NCBI RefSeq assembly: GCF_000759795.1
Contig: NZ_BBMZ01000003.1
Span: forward strand, 18,507-82,506
From: Pseudescherichia vulneris NBRC 102420
GTDB lineage: Bacteria > Pseudomonadota > Gammaproteobacteria > Enterobacterales > Enterobacteriaceae
Length of the DNA: 64,000 nucleotides
Direction of reading: 5' to 3'
Positions 27,305-37,954 of this stretch are shown one piece after another. The notes beneath the pieces were generated by a model. That model was not told the DNA's origin. It saw only the letters and a list, made by a program, of their open reading frames with translations, and ran no database searches. The position numbers and the translations under genes are program-made. Numbering within the stretch: position 1 is the first letter of the stretch; each line of letters opens with the position of its first letter.

Positions 27305-28306
27305 ATGAAAATCAAGGCCACAATTGAACGTATCCCCGGTGGGATGATGCTGGTTCCGCTGCTGCTTGGCGCGATTTTAAATACCTTAGCGCCCGATACC
27401 GGTGCCTATTTCGGTTCATTCACCAAGGGTATGATTTCCGGTACGGTACCGATTCTGGCCGTCTGGTTCTTCTGCATTGGCGCATCCATTGATTTACGCG
27501 CTACCGGTACGGTCTTACGTAAATCCGGCACCCTGGTGCTGACCAAAATAGCCGTCGCATGGCTGGTGGCGATGATTGCCGCCAGCTTTATTCCGGAACA
27601 GGGCATCCAGACAGGCTTCTTTGCCGGGATTTCCGTGCTGGCGATTGTCTCCGCGATGGATATGACTAACGGCGGCCTCTACGCCAGCCTGATGAACCAG
27701 TACGGCACCAAAGAGGAGTCTGGCGCGTTCGTTCTGATGTCGCTGGAGTCCGGCCCGCTGATGACCATGGTGATCCTCGGCTCTGCTGGCCTGGCCTCCT
27801 TTGAGCCACACCACTTTGTCGGTGCGGTACTGCCGTTCCTGATCGGCTTCGCGCTGGGTAACCTTGACCACGACCTGCGAGCGTTCTTCAGCAAGGCCAC
27901 GCCGGTGCTGATCCCGTTCTTCGGTTTCGCACTGGGTAACACCATCAACCTGAAAGTCATTATGGACACCGGCCTGCTGGGTATCGTCCTTGGCGTGGCG
28001 GTCATCGTCATCACCGGTATCCCACTGATTTTGGCTGATAAGTTCATTGGCGGCGGTAACGGTACGGCGGGGGTTGCGGCCTCATCAGCAGCAGGCGCGG
28101 CGGTAGCCAACCCAGTTATCATTGCTCAGATTAACCCGGCGTTCGAACCGGTAGCGGCGTCAGCGACGGCGCTGGTCGCAGCCAGCGTGATTGTGACGGC
28201 GATTCTGGTACCGATTATTACGGCACTCTATGCAAGACGCTTTGGTGAGCCGCAGGATGCGGTAAGTAGAGAGAAGCCAGTAGAAGCCGATTCGTTACAC
28301 CACTAA
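27305..28306 (+). CDS. kdgT: 2-keto-3-deoxygluconate permease
   Basis: A 333-residue membrane symporter for 2-keto-3-deoxygluconate, an intermediate of pectin and hexuronate breakdown. The start [23 protein letters not shown] and the motifs [28 protein letters not shown] and GDGTAG-like [20 protein letters not shown] are those of KdgT. Length and TM pattern match E. coli (327). GTGAGG precedes the ATG. It stands alone between proP and yjcZ, unlike E. coli where kdgT maps elsewhere. Confidence 0.93.
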   Translation: MKIKATIERIPGGMMLVPLLLGAILNTLAPDTGAYFGSFTKGMISGTVPILAVWFFCIGASIDLRATGTVLRKSGTLVLTKIAVAWLVAMIAASFIPEQGIQTGFFAGISVLAIVSAMDMTNGGLYASLMNQYGTKEESGAFVLMSLESGPLMTMVILGSAGLASFEPHHFVGAVLPFLIGFALGNLDHDLRAFFSKATPVLIPFFGFALGNTINLKVIMDTGLLGIVLGVAVIVITGIPLILADKFIGGGNGTAGVAASSAAGAAVANPVIIAQINPAFEPVAASATALVAASVIVTAILVPIITALYARRFGEPQDAVSREKPVEADSLHH

Positions 28307-28324
28307 GACTGTTATTTGTACTCC

Positions 28325-28351
28325 AACCCCTCCTGCCAGCCGGGAGGGGTT
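28325..28351. terminator. Terminator shared by kdgT and yjcZ
   Basis: AACCCCTCC and GGAGGGGTT form a 9-bp stem around an 8-9 base loop, between the converging kdgT and yjcZ genes. Confidence 0.7.
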
Positions 28352-29234
28352 ACACGCCCTCCCCAAAGATCTCATCCACCATTGCCGTTGCCAGCCGCGT
28401 TGCCGAACAGAGCCTCGGCATGCCTAGCGCCACGTTTTGCCAGCTTTGAGTGATGGTCCAGCATATCGGATGGCGATCCGCATCGCACCAGTCCCCCAGC
28501 CAGCCCAGCATATCTTTGTAATCCATCAGGCCCGGCGTTGTGGGGGTGGTTAACCACTGATGATAGAAGTGACGCGTGGCGGGCGAGGCGTTAATGCCCT
28601 GGGCCAGAAAATCGGCGGCCATGGCCCGGAGATTATCCTTCAGCAGCGAGGAGGCCTCCGGACTGGTCAGACGGCAGGCGTCGCCGAACGCGCCCCAGCG
28701 GAGCTCCTCAAGCGCGATATAGCAGCGCCCGGCCATAGACCAGCCGTTGTACTTACCGGCGCGCCAGCGGGTAAAGATCTGCTCGCTATGCGCGCCCGCC
28801 TGCACCATTAGGCCGCGCTGGGTTAAGGCTTTCTCTTTCCAGGCCGCGCGCTGACTGAAATGCTTATACAGCTCGCTAATCTGCTCAGGCAAGGCGGTAG
28901 AGGAGGCAGGACGACGCTCGATGCTGTTCAGAAGCGCAGCCAGACGCTGGGTAATACGCGCGAGCGCAAGCTGACCGGGATCGAACATGCTTGCCAGCTT
29001 CTCGGCCAGGCCGAGGCGCAGGGCATCGCTCTCATTAAAGACGCCCGCCATCGCCCACGGGCGCAGCTGCGTCTGGTTCATGATCTCCTGCGTCAGGCGA
29101 TCGCGTAACAGCTGCTGCTGCGGTACGATCTGCGCCTGGCGGGGAGCATCAATGCCCAGCACCAGATCGACGATAAACTTGGGATGGATACACTCCAGCG
29201 TGCTCCCGGGTCCGTTCAGTAGTCGATTTTTCAT
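28350..29234 (-). CDS. yjcZ: YjcZ-like protein
   Basis: A 294-residue protein of unknown function matching E. coli YjcZ in length and position. It is mostly alpha-helical by eye, with Trp-rich stretches, and has no signal peptide or TM segment. Its start overlaps the crfC stop by 4 bp, so the two are coupled and probably act in the same process. E. coli yjcZ has been reported as a multicopy suppressor of a motility defect; that is from memory. Confidence 0.85.
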   Translation of the reverse strand: MKNRLLNGPGSTLECIHPKFIVDLVLGIDAPRQAQIVPQQQLLRDRLTQEIMNQTQLRPWAMAGVFNESDALRLGLAEKLASMFDPGQLALARITQRLAALLNSIERRPASSTALPEQISELYKHFSQRAAWKEKALTQRGLMVQAGAHSEQIFTRWRAGKYNGWSMAGRCYIALEELRWGAFGDACRLTSPEASSLLKDNLRAMAADFLAQGINASPATRHFYHQWLTTPTTPGLMDYKDMLGWLGDWCDADRHPICWTITQSWQNVALGMPRLCSATRLATAMVDEIFGEGV

Positions 29235-31582
29235 GGTTGGTCTGCCGCGAATAGAGTTTGAATATCATCGCGTAACAGGCGGGCATCCTCGTGGATCCAT
29301 TTTGCCGTCGTCATACACTGCTTCAGGTGCTGACGAAGCGCGATGACCGATGACGCGTTCTGCTGGCGGATGGCCAGACTGTCACGCAGGCTCTCCTGAA
29401 GTCCGGAAAGGCTTAACGAAAATTCGGCAAAGAAGGTGGCCATTCCTGCCGTCACTGAAACATCGACCTGGGCTGCTAAAGCTTTACGAATTTGTGCACA
29501 AAAATGCGCAACATGGGCGGTCAAATTCTTATGCAACAGTGAAACATCGATAACATAACGCGTGCGCGTGACGACGCAGTCACTCCAGCCCCAGCCAGGA
29601 TTATTGAGCCAGCGGGACATCGACTCCCTCACGCCACCGACGCGGGACCGCCCCATCGGCAGATCCTCTGAGGCAATGGCGTCGACAAACAGCTGGCGCG
29701 TATTAAAGTTCAGGGTGCTGGCCTGGAAGGCAGGCAGGCTAATACGCGCCCGGAACCCGGTGTGGCTGAGCTCTTCTTTAATACGCGTTTCGATAGGGCG
29801 CATGGCATCATGCAGGGAGCGCGTGAGGGTATTCTCCAGCTGGTCGAAACGCAGCGCCAGCTCGCGACCAATCTTCTCCTGCGCCGCCAGCAGTATCACT
29901 TCGCAGGCGGAGCGGATCTTGCTCAGCACGATCTGCGCCTGTCCTTCATCCTCCAGCACCAGCTTGCCTGGGCCAAACTCCTCGTCCTGCTGCAGGTTGG
30001 CAAAGCTGAGATTGGCCATCTCCGTCAGCGAGCCATCTTTAAAATAGCTATCGATCGCGCTGACAATATCCGCCTGCTGGCTATTAATGAAAATATCCGC
30101 TGCGCTCAGCGCCTCGTCAACCTCATGGTTAACCTCATCAGTGACCCGCGCCTGGCAGCTTTTTAGCAGGCTCATATCCTCTTCGAGGCGGGCGATGTTT
30201 TGCTCAAGTTTCTCAAACGCCACCGTCAGGCTCTGATAGCGAAAATCCAGATATTCGTTAGCGCCGTGGGCGTAGTTTAAAAGCTTATGCGATGCCGAAC
30301 GCAGGGCGTAGAGCGAGGCGTTGGCATGGGCGGCGTGAAGCAGCTTACGGATCGGCTGCTCAAACAGCGAATCCTCCCACAGCAGCTCCGCCGCATGATG
30401 AATGTGGGCGATGTCATCGAGATCCGCCAGCCGCCAGCGACGGCCCAGCGCCTCTTCGGCAAAATCCTGTACCCATGGCTGCTCGTTGGGATCCGGCAGC
30501 TTGCCGCGCAGGTTCAGCTCGTGGCGGGCGCGGTTCGCCAGATAACCCCACATGGAGGAGACCGGAAAGATCTGCTCAGGGTTGATATTGCCCTTCATCA
30601 GCGTCCCGGCGATCAGCGCCCGGACCTGCTCCTCATCATCGCTGTTGCGATCCTTTTGATCGAACTTGTTTACCAGCGCGTAGAGCGGTACGGACTTGCC
30701 TACCGCTGCGATCGCCTGGCGCACCTCTTCATCCGAAATAGATTTGAGCTGGGTGTAGTCGAGCACCGCCAGCACCGCCGAGGCGCGCGCCAGCTGCTCG
30801 TTCAACATCTGCTGCAGGTGCGGCTGCCCGGCCTCGTTTGGTCCAGGGGTATCCAGCAGCGTCAGCTGGCCCATGGTGTTCTCCAGCCCCGCGAGGTGCA
30901 CAAACTCAACCTCAATGACGGGAATATGCTCAATGGCGGTATAGGCAGAGAAGGGAAAATCGACCTCCAGCGCTTTTGACAGACGCACCAGATCGTTCAG
31001 GCTCTTCAGGCAGTGGAAAATAGGCTGTGCGCCAAGATAGTGTTTATCAAAGGCGTCGCCCTGCTGGATACGATCCAACAGGGTCGTCATATCCTTGTCG
31101 ATCTCCAGCTTCTGCGCCAGCCGCTCGCGGTCAACGGTAAACAGTCGGGTCTGGAGCTGCTGCGTCAGGGCGTCGATGGGCCCAACGTGGGAAAAGTGCA
31201 GCACCGGCTCTTTCTGTCCCGGCGTATGGCGAATAAGGGTGGGCAGAGCCGTCATCGGTCGGTTACGGTTGGGCAGCACCTCGGTACCGACAATGGCGTT
31301 AATCGTCGTCGATTTTCCCGCCTTCATCGTGCCGACAATGGCTAGCACCATCTCTAGCCGGGTAATTTTCCGCAGCTCATTATCGAGAGTGGCGTACTGG
31401 GCCTCCACGCCCCGAGTACTAAAATGCAACGGCAGCACGTTGGCGGTGTCTCTGTCCCCCGCAGACAATGCGCTATCCAGCGTCGCCATAGGGATGGCCT
31501 GCACCGACTGGAGATTATGCAGTGAAAGCTGCAACAGCCTCTCGGCTTCCTGGCTTAATTCGAAAATTGTCTGTGTGTGCAT
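29231..31582 (-). CDS. crfC: Clamp-binding dynamin-like protein CrfC
   Basis: A 783-residue dynamin-family GTPase. The G1 loop GTMKAGKSTTINAIVG lies at about residues 84-99, G3 DTPGPNEAG near 243-251 and G4 NKFD near 310; the helical stalk follows. In E. coli CrfC (YjdA, 742 residues) binds the DNA-polymerase sliding clamp through an N-terminal motif and helps colocalise sister replisomes; the N-terminal HTQTIFELSQEAERLLQLSL here corresponds. This protein is about 40 residues longer. It is the first gene of the crfC-yjcZ operon. Confidence 0.93.
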   Translation of the reverse strand: MHTQTIFELSQEAERLLQLSLHNLQSVQAIPMATLDSALSAGDRDTANVLPLHFSTRGVEAQYATLDNELRKITRLEMVLAIVGTMKAGKSTTINAIVGTEVLPNRNRPMTALPTLIRHTPGQKEPVLHFSHVGPIDALTQQLQTRLFTVDRERLAQKLEIDKDMTTLLDRIQQGDAFDKHYLGAQPIFHCLKSLNDLVRLSKALEVDFPFSAYTAIEHIPVIEVEFVHLAGLENTMGQLTLLDTPGPNEAGQPHLQQMLNEQLARASAVLAVLDYTQLKSISDEEVRQAIAAVGKSVPLYALVNKFDQKDRNSDDEEQVRALIAGTLMKGNINPEQIFPVSSMWGYLANRARHELNLRGKLPDPNEQPWVQDFAEEALGRRWRLADLDDIAHIHHAAELLWEDSLFEQPIRKLLHAAHANASLYALRSASHKLLNYAHGANEYLDFRYQSLTVAFEKLEQNIARLEEDMSLLKSCQARVTDEVNHEVDEALSAADIFINSQQADIVSAIDSYFKDGSLTEMANLSFANLQQDEEFGPGKLVLEDEGQAQIVLSKIRSACEVILLAAQEKIGRELALRFDQLENTLTRSLHDAMRPIETRIKEELSHTGFRARISLPAFQASTLNFNTRQLFVDAIASEDLPMGRSRVGGVRESMSRWLNNPGWGWSDCVVTRTRYVIDVSLLHKNLTAHVAHFCAQIRKALAAQVDVSVTAGMATFFAEFSLSLSGLQESLRDSLAIRQQNASSVIALRQHLKQCMTTAKWIHEDARLLRDDIQTLFAADQP

Positions 31583-32192
31583 GATGAAAGTCTTTCCTTA
31601 ACGCAAATTTTTCTTACTTTTATTTAGCCGTGCTATTTATTTAGTAAAGTTTCGGCTTTTATAATTACGTGTGGAAAATATCTAAAAAAGATAATCGCCT
31701 GAAGACGCTCAGGAAAATAAATAGTTTTTGTCTCAACTCATCGACAGATCTTTCGTTCCGGACCAAGAAGCCAGAGCGATTAGAGAGCGTAGCGCATTTT
31801 TATGTGCAAACAGGATATATCTTCATATATTTACCCACCTAATTTGAGGGTAAGAAACCACCTTCGGCAGAAGAGTGAGCGGGTGCCAGATGCCGTCGCG
31901 AATAGCGCTTAATGCTTCATCTCACCATATATGAATTGATGAAAAGTGGCAATTTCCGCCGAAAAATATTCTAAATATCATACATAAACCTATTCCCCCT
32001 GCGTCATACCGCTAGCATCGCTCACGGCTGTGCCAGGTTGTGTCAAGACCAGACATTTTTCTCTGCTTTTACATAAAAATAATAGCACCGACAACTGTAA
32101 GGTATTAGTGTATAATCGCCCTCTTTCTCGGCCTGTTGCCGAGCGTTTTGCGGGCCCTGCGTCCGCGTTGCCAGCCTTGCGAGGAGCGTACC
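31583..32192. other. crfC/yjdM divergent intergenic region (610 bp)
   Basis: AT-rich, without a supported ORF or RNA gene. The yjdM end holds a good sigma-70 promoter (32088-32116). Nothing else could be assigned. Confidence 0.5.
32088..32116 (+). promoter_or_regulatory. Sigma-70 promoter upstream of yjdM
   Basis: CCGACA (32088-32093) and a perfect TATAAT (32111-32116) are separated by 17 bp. It lies about 70 bp before the yjdM start codon. Confidence 0.7.
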
Positions 32193-32528
32193 ATGTCACT
32201 TCCCCACTGCCCTAAATGCCAATCCGAGTATACCTATGAAGATAACGGCCTGCTTATCTGCCCGGAGTGCGCTTATGAATGGACGGAAAGCGAAGCCGCA
32301 ACCGATACCGATCAATTAATCGTCAAAGATGCGAACGGCAATCTGCTGGCAGATGGCGACAGCGTGACGGTAATTAAGGATCTCAAGGTCAAAGGCAGCT
32401 CCTCAATGCTGAAGATCGGCACCAAGGTTAAAAATATTCGCCTCGTTGAGGGCGATCATAATATCGATTGCAAAATCGACGGCTTTGGTCCGATGAAGCT
32501 TAAATCAGAATTCGTTAAAAAGAATTAA
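32193..32528 (+). CDS. yjdM: Zinc-ribbon protein YjdM (PhnA family)
   Basis: A 111-residue protein with an N-terminal zinc ribbon ([21 protein letters not shown], four Cys) and a C-terminal beta domain ([30 protein letters not shown]). It matches E. coli YjdM in length. It was once called PhnA but is not phosphonoacetate hydrolase. The ATG at 32193 has GAGGAG upstream; the longer frame adds unconserved residues. In E. coli it lies next to the phn operon, of which only a phnH remnant follows here. Confidence 0.94.
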   Translation: MSLPHCPKCQSEYTYEDNGLLICPECAYEWTESEAATDTDQLIVKDANGNLLADGDSVTVIKDLKVKGSSSMLKIGTKVKNIRLVEGDHNIDCKIDGFGPMKLKSEFVKKN

Positions 32529-32646
32529 TCTTCGGCGACCCATTTTCAGACAGCGCTGGCGCTATCTTCATTATCCGGTCATGGTAACTTAACCTAAATG
32601 TCACACTCGGCGGCCAGGATAGGACGATTCTAACCGGAGGTCGTCC

Positions 32647-33015
32647 ATGCAGGGTGCTCAACACCATTTTCGCCGTCTATCTAAAGCTATGAGCGAGCCG
32701 GGGGTCATTGTCACCTTCAGCCCGCTTAACGATGAGTGCCAGCCGCTCGATCTCGCCAGCGTGCTGCTAACGTTAACCGATAGCAGCCGCGCCCCGCTGA
32801 TTTTACAGGTTGCCAGCCTGAGCGGCGGGCGCATGCTGCGTCTGACCGGCAACGGCATCGCCGATGAGCGCATGGTTGCCCCTCAGCTGCCGGAGCGCAT
32901 CGTGCATGAGCTTACCGAACGTCTGCCCCCCTTCTCGCCGGATGTCGATCTGCTCCTGACCTGCGGCGAACGCCTGATGGCCATTCCCCGCACGACCCAT
33001 ATCGAAGTCCGCTGA
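32647..33015 (+). pseudogene. phnH: PhnH remnant with an in-frame internal deletion
   Basis: A 122-residue ORF whose N-terminus ([19 protein letters not shown]) and C-terminal half ([18 protein letters not shown] ... [19 protein letters not shown]) are clearly those of PhnH, a subunit of the carbon-phosphorus lyase complex that is about 194 residues long in E. coli. About 70 central residues are missing between LLTLTDSS and APLILQV, with the frame kept. No other phn gene (C-G or I-P) is present on either side. A GGAGGT box precedes the ATG, so it could still be translated, but C-P lyase cannot be made. It may be a decaying relic. Confidence 0.8.
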
Positions 33016-35298
33016 TTAGCGCGCCTGCGCTTTTCGTAGCGCCTGAGCCAGCTGGGCGCGGGTAAAAGGTTTACGCAGCAGCTCAACGTCCGGCAGAGCC
33101 GGGTTGTCCGCCGGGCGCAGATCCTGGCCGCTGATTAGCAGCAGCGCCAGGCCGGGATAGTGCTGGCGAGCAAACTGTACGACCTCCGCGCCGCTCAGCC
33201 TGCCCGGCAGCATCAGATCGCTCAGCAGAAAATCGATATCCGGCGCGGCGTCCAGCAGCGCCAGCGCCTGCTCGCTGTTTTCCGCCTCCAGCGTCAGGTA
33301 GCCGAGCTGATGCAGTTGCTCGCACAGCGTCTGGCGTACGTCGGCCTCATCCTCCAGGACCAGAATCAGCCGGTCGGTGTTATCGCCATCGGGCATGGAC
33401 TCAGGCTCGCTGACGTCATGCGCCAGCTCGGAGGCGCGGGGCAGATGCAGCCGCACCGTCGTCCCCTGCTCCGGCGCGCTCTCAATCTCTACCCGTCCGC
33501 CCGACTGGCGAATAAATCCATACACCATCGACAGGCCAAGGCCGCTGCCGCTGCCGGTCTGCTTGGTGGTAAAAAAGGGTTCGAACACCTGAGCTTTAAT
33601 CGCCTGCGACATACCGCAGCCTCGGTCGGCCACCTCCAGCGCCACCATATCCTGACGGCGTCCATCGCTGCGCGTGACCCGTTGGTTCCAGGTGCGGATG
33701 CGGATAACGCCGCTTCGGCCCTCCATCGCGTCGCGGGCGTTCATCACCAAGTTGATCAGGGCGTTCTCCAGCTGCCCGACGTCGATCCACGCCGCCCACG
33801 CGGGCTGTTGCGCCTCAATCTCCAGCGTCAGGGTGGCAGGCAGAGAGTGACGCAGCAGCTCGTTCAGGTTTTCCAGCAGAGGCTGCATCGCCACCGCCTG
33901 CGGGTGCAGGGACTGCTTGCGCGAAAACGCCAGCAGGCGCTGGGTGAGCAGCGCACCCCGCTCGGCGGCCTTCAGCGCCCGGCTGATGCGTGGCGCATCC
34001 GGCGAACCTGGGCTGACCAGCTCCAGGCTGCCGATGATCACCGCCAGCAGGTTATTAAAATCGTGCGCCAGTCCGCCCGTCAGCTGCCCCACCGCTTTCA
34101 TCTTCTGACTGTGCAGCAGCGCCTCCTCCAGCCCTTGCCGTTCGGTGCGGTCAATCTCCATCTGGGTTGTCTTCTCCCGCAGCAACCGGGAGGTGTGCTC
34201 CAGCGAGGCGGTATTGCGGGCAAAGACGTTAAACGCGCGCGCCAGCTCCCCCAGCTCATCCCGCCGCTGTAGCGCCGGAACCGAGACATCCTGCTCCCCT
34301 CGTGCCAGCTGGCTCATCGCCCGGGAGATAGCCGTCAGGTTTGATCCCAGGTTCCGGTAGATGTACCAGCCCGCAAAGCCGGTGATCACCAGCGCCAGCA
34401 GAGCAAAGGCGATAATTAACAGGATGATAGACCTCAGCTCCCGGTGGCTTCGATCGATACGCTGCTGGGAGACGTCCACGACGCGTTCAACATACTGGTT
34501 GATATCCGTATTCAAAAAGGCCACCAGCGCCTTGATATGGTACATGTACCAGCTGATCGCCAGATCGCTCTCTTCAAGCTGCAAGGAGAGCGGCCCCAGC
34601 TTGCGCAGCTCGGCGGTGAAGTCGCCCAGCACGGTGTTGATGAGGGGTGAACCCGCCTCCTCGGGCAGTTGCGTCATAATGGTATCCAGCGCCGCTACCG
34701 TTGGACGCGGAGAAGGGGTTTGGATCGCCGCGCCGATCAGGCGGTCTATCTCATCCAGCAGTCGCGCATCCGGCACGCTGCCGCCGTCGCGCAGCATGAT
34801 CCCCCGGATCTGATGCAGGTAGCTCTGATTTTGGTAGAGCGAGCTAAGCAGCGCGTTACGCTGCAGGTGGCGGCGATGGCCCCGCTCCAGCATCTGCGTT
34901 GCGCTGTGCTGGAGCTCGGTGCTGCGCTGAATGATCTGCGCCACCAGCTGCTGCTCGCTTTGCGCCAGCGGCGCGTGGGCTAGCTGCGCCAGCGAGCGTT
35001 GCAGAGCCGCCTGGGTCGCCTTCAGCCGATCGGCCTCACCCTGATACTCCAGCGCACCCACCACCTGCGACAGCCTGACCGCCGCCGTGGCGACGTTCGC
35101 CGTATCCCGCGCAAGGTTCATACTGCCGGTCATATCGTCCAGCGTCTGCTGCTGCACCAGCTCCTGGATCTGGCTGGCGTGGCGAAACCCCAGCACCGCA
35201 GCGCCGCTGACCATCAGCGTCACCACCATCACCAGCAGGTTAAAGATGAGCAGTCGCCCGCGCGCGCTGGCGAAAAAGTGACTTCCTTGCTGCGGCAT
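33016..35298 (-). CDS. Hybrid sensor histidine kinase of the sugar cluster
   Basis: A 760-residue inner-membrane kinase. A TM segment (about 14-36), a helical periplasmic sensor (about 37-290) and a second TM (about 292-314) are followed by a HAMP linker, a HisKA domain with phosphoacceptor His412 in GGLAHDFNNLL, a HATPase domain (NLVMNARDA; DRGCGM; GSGSGLGLSM) and a C-terminal receiver domain with Asp694 in LLSDLMLPG. No HPt domain is seen. It is divergent from the ABC transporter operon; the OmpR-type regulator at the other end of the cluster is the probable partner. The ligand is presumably the transported sugar, possibly sensed through its binding protein. Confidence 0.88.
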   Translation of the reverse strand: MPQQGSHFFASARGRLLIFNLLVMVVTLMVSGAAVLGFRHASQIQELVQQQTLDDMTGSMNLARDTANVATAAVRLSQVVGALEYQGEADRLKATQAALQRSLAQLAHAPLAQSEQQLVAQIIQRSTELQHSATQMLERGHRRHLQRNALLSSLYQNQSYLHQIRGIMLRDGGSVPDARLLDEIDRLIGAAIQTPSPRPTVAALDTIMTQLPEEAGSPLINTVLGDFTAELRKLGPLSLQLEESDLAISWYMYHIKALVAFLNTDINQYVERVVDVSQQRIDRSHRELRSIILLIIAFALLALVITGFAGWYIYRNLGSNLTAISRAMSQLARGEQDVSVPALQRRDELGELARAFNVFARNTASLEHTSRLLREKTTQMEIDRTERQGLEEALLHSQKMKAVGQLTGGLAHDFNNLLAVIIGSLELVSPGSPDAPRISRALKAAERGALLTQRLLAFSRKQSLHPQAVAMQPLLENLNELLRHSLPATLTLEIEAQQPAWAAWIDVGQLENALINLVMNARDAMEGRSGVIRIRTWNQRVTRSDGRRQDMVALEVADRGCGMSQAIKAQVFEPFFTTKQTGSGSGLGLSMVYGFIRQSGGRVEIESAPEQGTTVRLHLPRASELAHDVSEPESMPDGDNTDRLILVLEDEADVRQTLCEQLHQLGYLTLEAENSEQALALLDAAPDIDFLLSDLMLPGRLSGAEVVQFARQHYPGLALLLISGQDLRPADNPALPDVELLRKPFTRAQLAQALRKAQAR

Positions 35299-35412
35299 AT
35301 CACGCTCCCGGAAGAAAAATCACAATATGACAAATATGAACGGCTTCTGACATTTTGCGTTTACGTTCCTGTGATGGAGTGCTGATATCGCCCACCTCGC
35401 AGGAGATCCGCC

Positions 35413-36924
35413 ATGAGCAGGACACCGGTACTGGAAATGCGCAATATTGCCAAAGCCTTTGGCAAATTCTATGCGCTTAAGGGTGTGGATCTCACGGTCT
35501 GGCCTGGTGAAATTCATGCCCTGATGGGAGAGAACGGCGCGGGTAAAAGCACGCTGATGAAAATTCTCGCCGGGGCCTACACCGCTACCAGCGGTGAGAT
35601 CCTGATCGACGGCCAGCCCTACAGCATTAAAGGCCCGAAGGATGCCCTCTCTGCCGGTATTACCCTGATCTACCAGGAGATGCAGCTCGCCCCGAACCTC
35701 ACCGTTGCTGAGAACATTTTCCTCGGCAGCGAGCTCTCCAACGGTGGGCTGATCAAGCGTAAAGAGATGGTTACCCAGGCGCAGAGCGTCATTAACCGCC
35801 TCGGGGCGCAGTTTAAGGCCAGCGATCTGGTGATGAAGCTGACCATCGCCGAGCAGCAGCAGGTCGAGATCGCCCGGGCGCTGCACCGCAACAGCCGCGT
35901 GCTGGTGATGGATGAACCCACCGCCGCCCTCTCCTCTCGGGAAACCCATCGTCTGTTTGAGCTGATCCTGCGCCTGCGCGACGAGGGCATGGCGATTATC
36001 TATATCAGCCACCGCATGGCCGAGGTGTACGAGCTCTCCGACCGCGTCAGCGTCCTGCGTGACGGGCAGTACGTCGGCAGCCTGATGCGCGACAAGCTGA
36101 ACGCGGCCGAGCTGGTACGCATGATGGTGGGCCGCCCGCTCAGCGACCTGTTTAATAAAGAGCGCGACATTACCCCTGGCGAAACCCGCCTCAACGTGCA
36201 GAACCTCACCGACGGCGGCAAAATTCACCCTATCAGCCTGCACGTCCGCGCCGGGGAGATCGTTGGCCTTGCGGGGCTGGTGGGCGCCGGTCGCTCCGAG
36301 CTGGCGCAGCTAATTTTTGGCGTGCGCCGCGCCACCGGTGGCGTCATTGAGATTGACGGCGAGCCGGTGGTGATCCACTCCCCGCGCACCGCTATCGATT
36401 TGGGCATTGGCTTTCTCACCGAGAACCGTAAAGAGCAGGGGCTGTTTCTCGAACTGGCCGCTGCCGAAAATATCACCATGGCGACGCTGGAGCGCGATGC
36501 GAACTACGGCATGCTGGATCGCAAAAAGGCCCAGGCTATCTCTGACGACGCTATTCAGCTCTTGCAGATCCGCGTTCCCCACGCGCAGGTTCGGGCGGGG
36601 GGACTCTCCGGCGGCAATCAGCAGAAGCTGCTGATCTCCCGCTGGGTCGCTATTAATCCACGCATTCTGATCCTCGACGAGCCAACGCGCGGCGTCGACG
36701 TCGGGGCGAAAAGCGAGATCTACCGGATCATGAACCAGATGGCGCACAAAGGCGTGGCGATCCTGATGATCTCCAGCGAGCTGCCGGAGGTGGTTGGCAT
36801 GAGCGACCGCGTCTACGTGATGCATGAAGGCACCATTGCCGGCGAGCTGCACGGAGAGGCGATCACCCAGGAAAATATAATGACGCTGGCAACCGGCGTA
36901 GATGAGGCGGTACACCATGGCTAA
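35413..36924 (+). CDS. Sugar ABC transporter, ATP-binding protein (RbsA-like)
   Basis: A 503-residue double ATPase of the ribose/xylose type. The first cassette has Walker [10 protein letters not shown] at about residues 39-47, a Q-loop, and Walker [12 protein letters not shown]; the second has the degenerate Walker [10 protein letters not shown] and LSGGNQQK plus [14 protein letters not shown], as usual in this family. It is the first gene of a six-gene operon (ATPase, permease, binding protein, isomerase, aldolase, kinase). AGGAG is 8 bp before the ATG. The sugar is not identifiable from this subunit. Confidence 0.93.
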   Translation: MSRTPVLEMRNIAKAFGKFYALKGVDLTVWPGEIHALMGENGAGKSTLMKILAGAYTATSGEILIDGQPYSIKGPKDALSAGITLIYQEMQLAPNLTVAENIFLGSELSNGGLIKRKEMVTQAQSVINRLGAQFKASDLVMKLTIAEQQQVEIARALHRNSRVLVMDEPTAALSSRETHRLFELILRLRDEGMAIIYISHRMAEVYELSDRVSVLRDGQYVGSLMRDKLNAAELVRMMVGRPLSDLFNKERDITPGETRLNVQNLTDGGKIHPISLHVRAGEIVGLAGLVGAGRSELAQLIFGVRRATGGVIEIDGEPVVIHSPRTAIDLGIGFLTENRKEQGLFLELAAAENITMATLERDANYGMLDRKKAQAISDDAIQLLQIRVPHAQVRAGGLSGGNQQKLLISRWVAINPRILILDEPTRGVDVGAKSEIYRIMNQMAHKGVAILMISSELPEVVGMSDRVYVMHEGTIAGELHGEAITQENIMTLATGVDEAVHHG

Positions 36925-37924
36925 AAAAGAGACCTTAGCACCTACCCCACAGCAGGTAGCGAAATCCGCGTCGGCAAAGAAAATGCTGATGGGGGATCTG
37001 ATGCAAACGGTCGGGATCCTACCGATCCTGATCCTGATCGTCGCCGTCTTTGGGTTTATTGCGCCTAACTTCTTTACCGAGAGCAACCTGCTTAATATCA
37101 CCCGTCAGGCGTCGATTAACATCGTGCTGGCGGCGGGCATGACCTTCATTATTTTAACCGGCGGTATTGACCTGTCGGTGGGCTCGATACTGGGCACCAC
37201 CGCCGTGGCAGCCATGGTCGTCTCGCTGATCCCAGAGCTGTCGATGCTGTCGATTCCGGCGGCGCTGATGCTCGGCCTGGTGCTGGGGCTGTTTAACGGC
37301 GCGCTGGTGGCCTTTGCCGGGCTGCCGCCGTTTATTGTCACCCTTGGCACCTATACCGCCCTGCGCGGCGCGGCCTACCTGCTGGCGGACGGCACCACGG
37401 TGATTAACTCCAGTATTAGCTTCGAGTGGATCGGCAATAACTACCTCGGCCCGATCCCGTGGCTGGTGGTCATCGCCCTGGTGGTGATCGCGATCTGCTG
37501 GTTTATCCTGCGTCGCACCACCCTCGGGGTCCACATCTACGCCGTCGGCGGCAACATGCAGGCAGCGCGCCTCACCGGGATCAAGGTGTGGCTGGTGCTG
37601 CTCTTCGTCTACGGCATGAGCGGCCTGCTCTCCGGTCTCGGCGGGGTGATGAGCGCCTCGCGCCTCTACAGCGCCAACGGCAACCTCGGCACCGGCTACG
37701 AGCTGGACGCCATCGCGGCGGTGATCCTCGGCGGCACCAGCTTTGTCGGCGGCATCGGCACCATCACCGGTACGCTGGTGGGCGCGCTGATTATCGCCAC
37801 CCTCAACAACGGCATGACGCTGATGGGCGTCTCCTACTTCTGGCAGCTGGTGATCAAAGGGGCGGTGATCATCATTGCGGTGCTAATCGATAAATACCGT
37901 ACCCGTCACCATCAAAGTGCATAA
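36917..37924 (+). CDS. Sugar ABC transporter, permease (RbsC-like)
   Basis: A 335-residue inner-membrane permease with about ten TM segments. [22 protein letters not shown] and [17 protein letters not shown] are the conserved blocks of the RbsC/XylH family, and [21 protein letters not shown] lies near the C-terminus. The ATG at 36917 overlaps the ATPase gene end by 8 bp, giving translational coupling. Confidence 0.93.
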   Translation: MAKKETLAPTPQQVAKSASAKKMLMGDLMQTVGILPILILIVAVFGFIAPNFFTESNLLNITRQASINIVLAAGMTFIILTGGIDLSVGSILGTTAVAAMVVSLIPELSMLSIPAALMLGLVLGLFNGALVAFAGLPPFIVTLGTYTALRGAAYLLADGTTVINSSISFEWIGNNYLGPIPWLVVIALVVIAICWFILRRTTLGVHIYAVGGNMQAARLTGIKVWLVLLFVYGMSGLLSGLGGVMSASRLYSANGNLGTGYELDAIAAVILGGTSFVGGIGTITGTLVGALIIATLNNGMTLMGVSYFWQLVIKGAVIIIAVLIDKYRTRHHQSA

Positions 37925-37954
37925 CAACAATACCCTACAGATAAGGAACAGAAT

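Noticed and set aside
33160..34272. A 370-residue plus-strand ORF, rich in Gln, Arg and His
   Set aside because: It is the antisense shadow of the GC-rich hybrid kinase gene, with no family resemblance or ribosome-binding site.
35320..36243. A 307-residue minus-strand ORF
   Set aside because: It lies opposite the well-supported sugar ABC ATPase gene and shows no recognisable protein.
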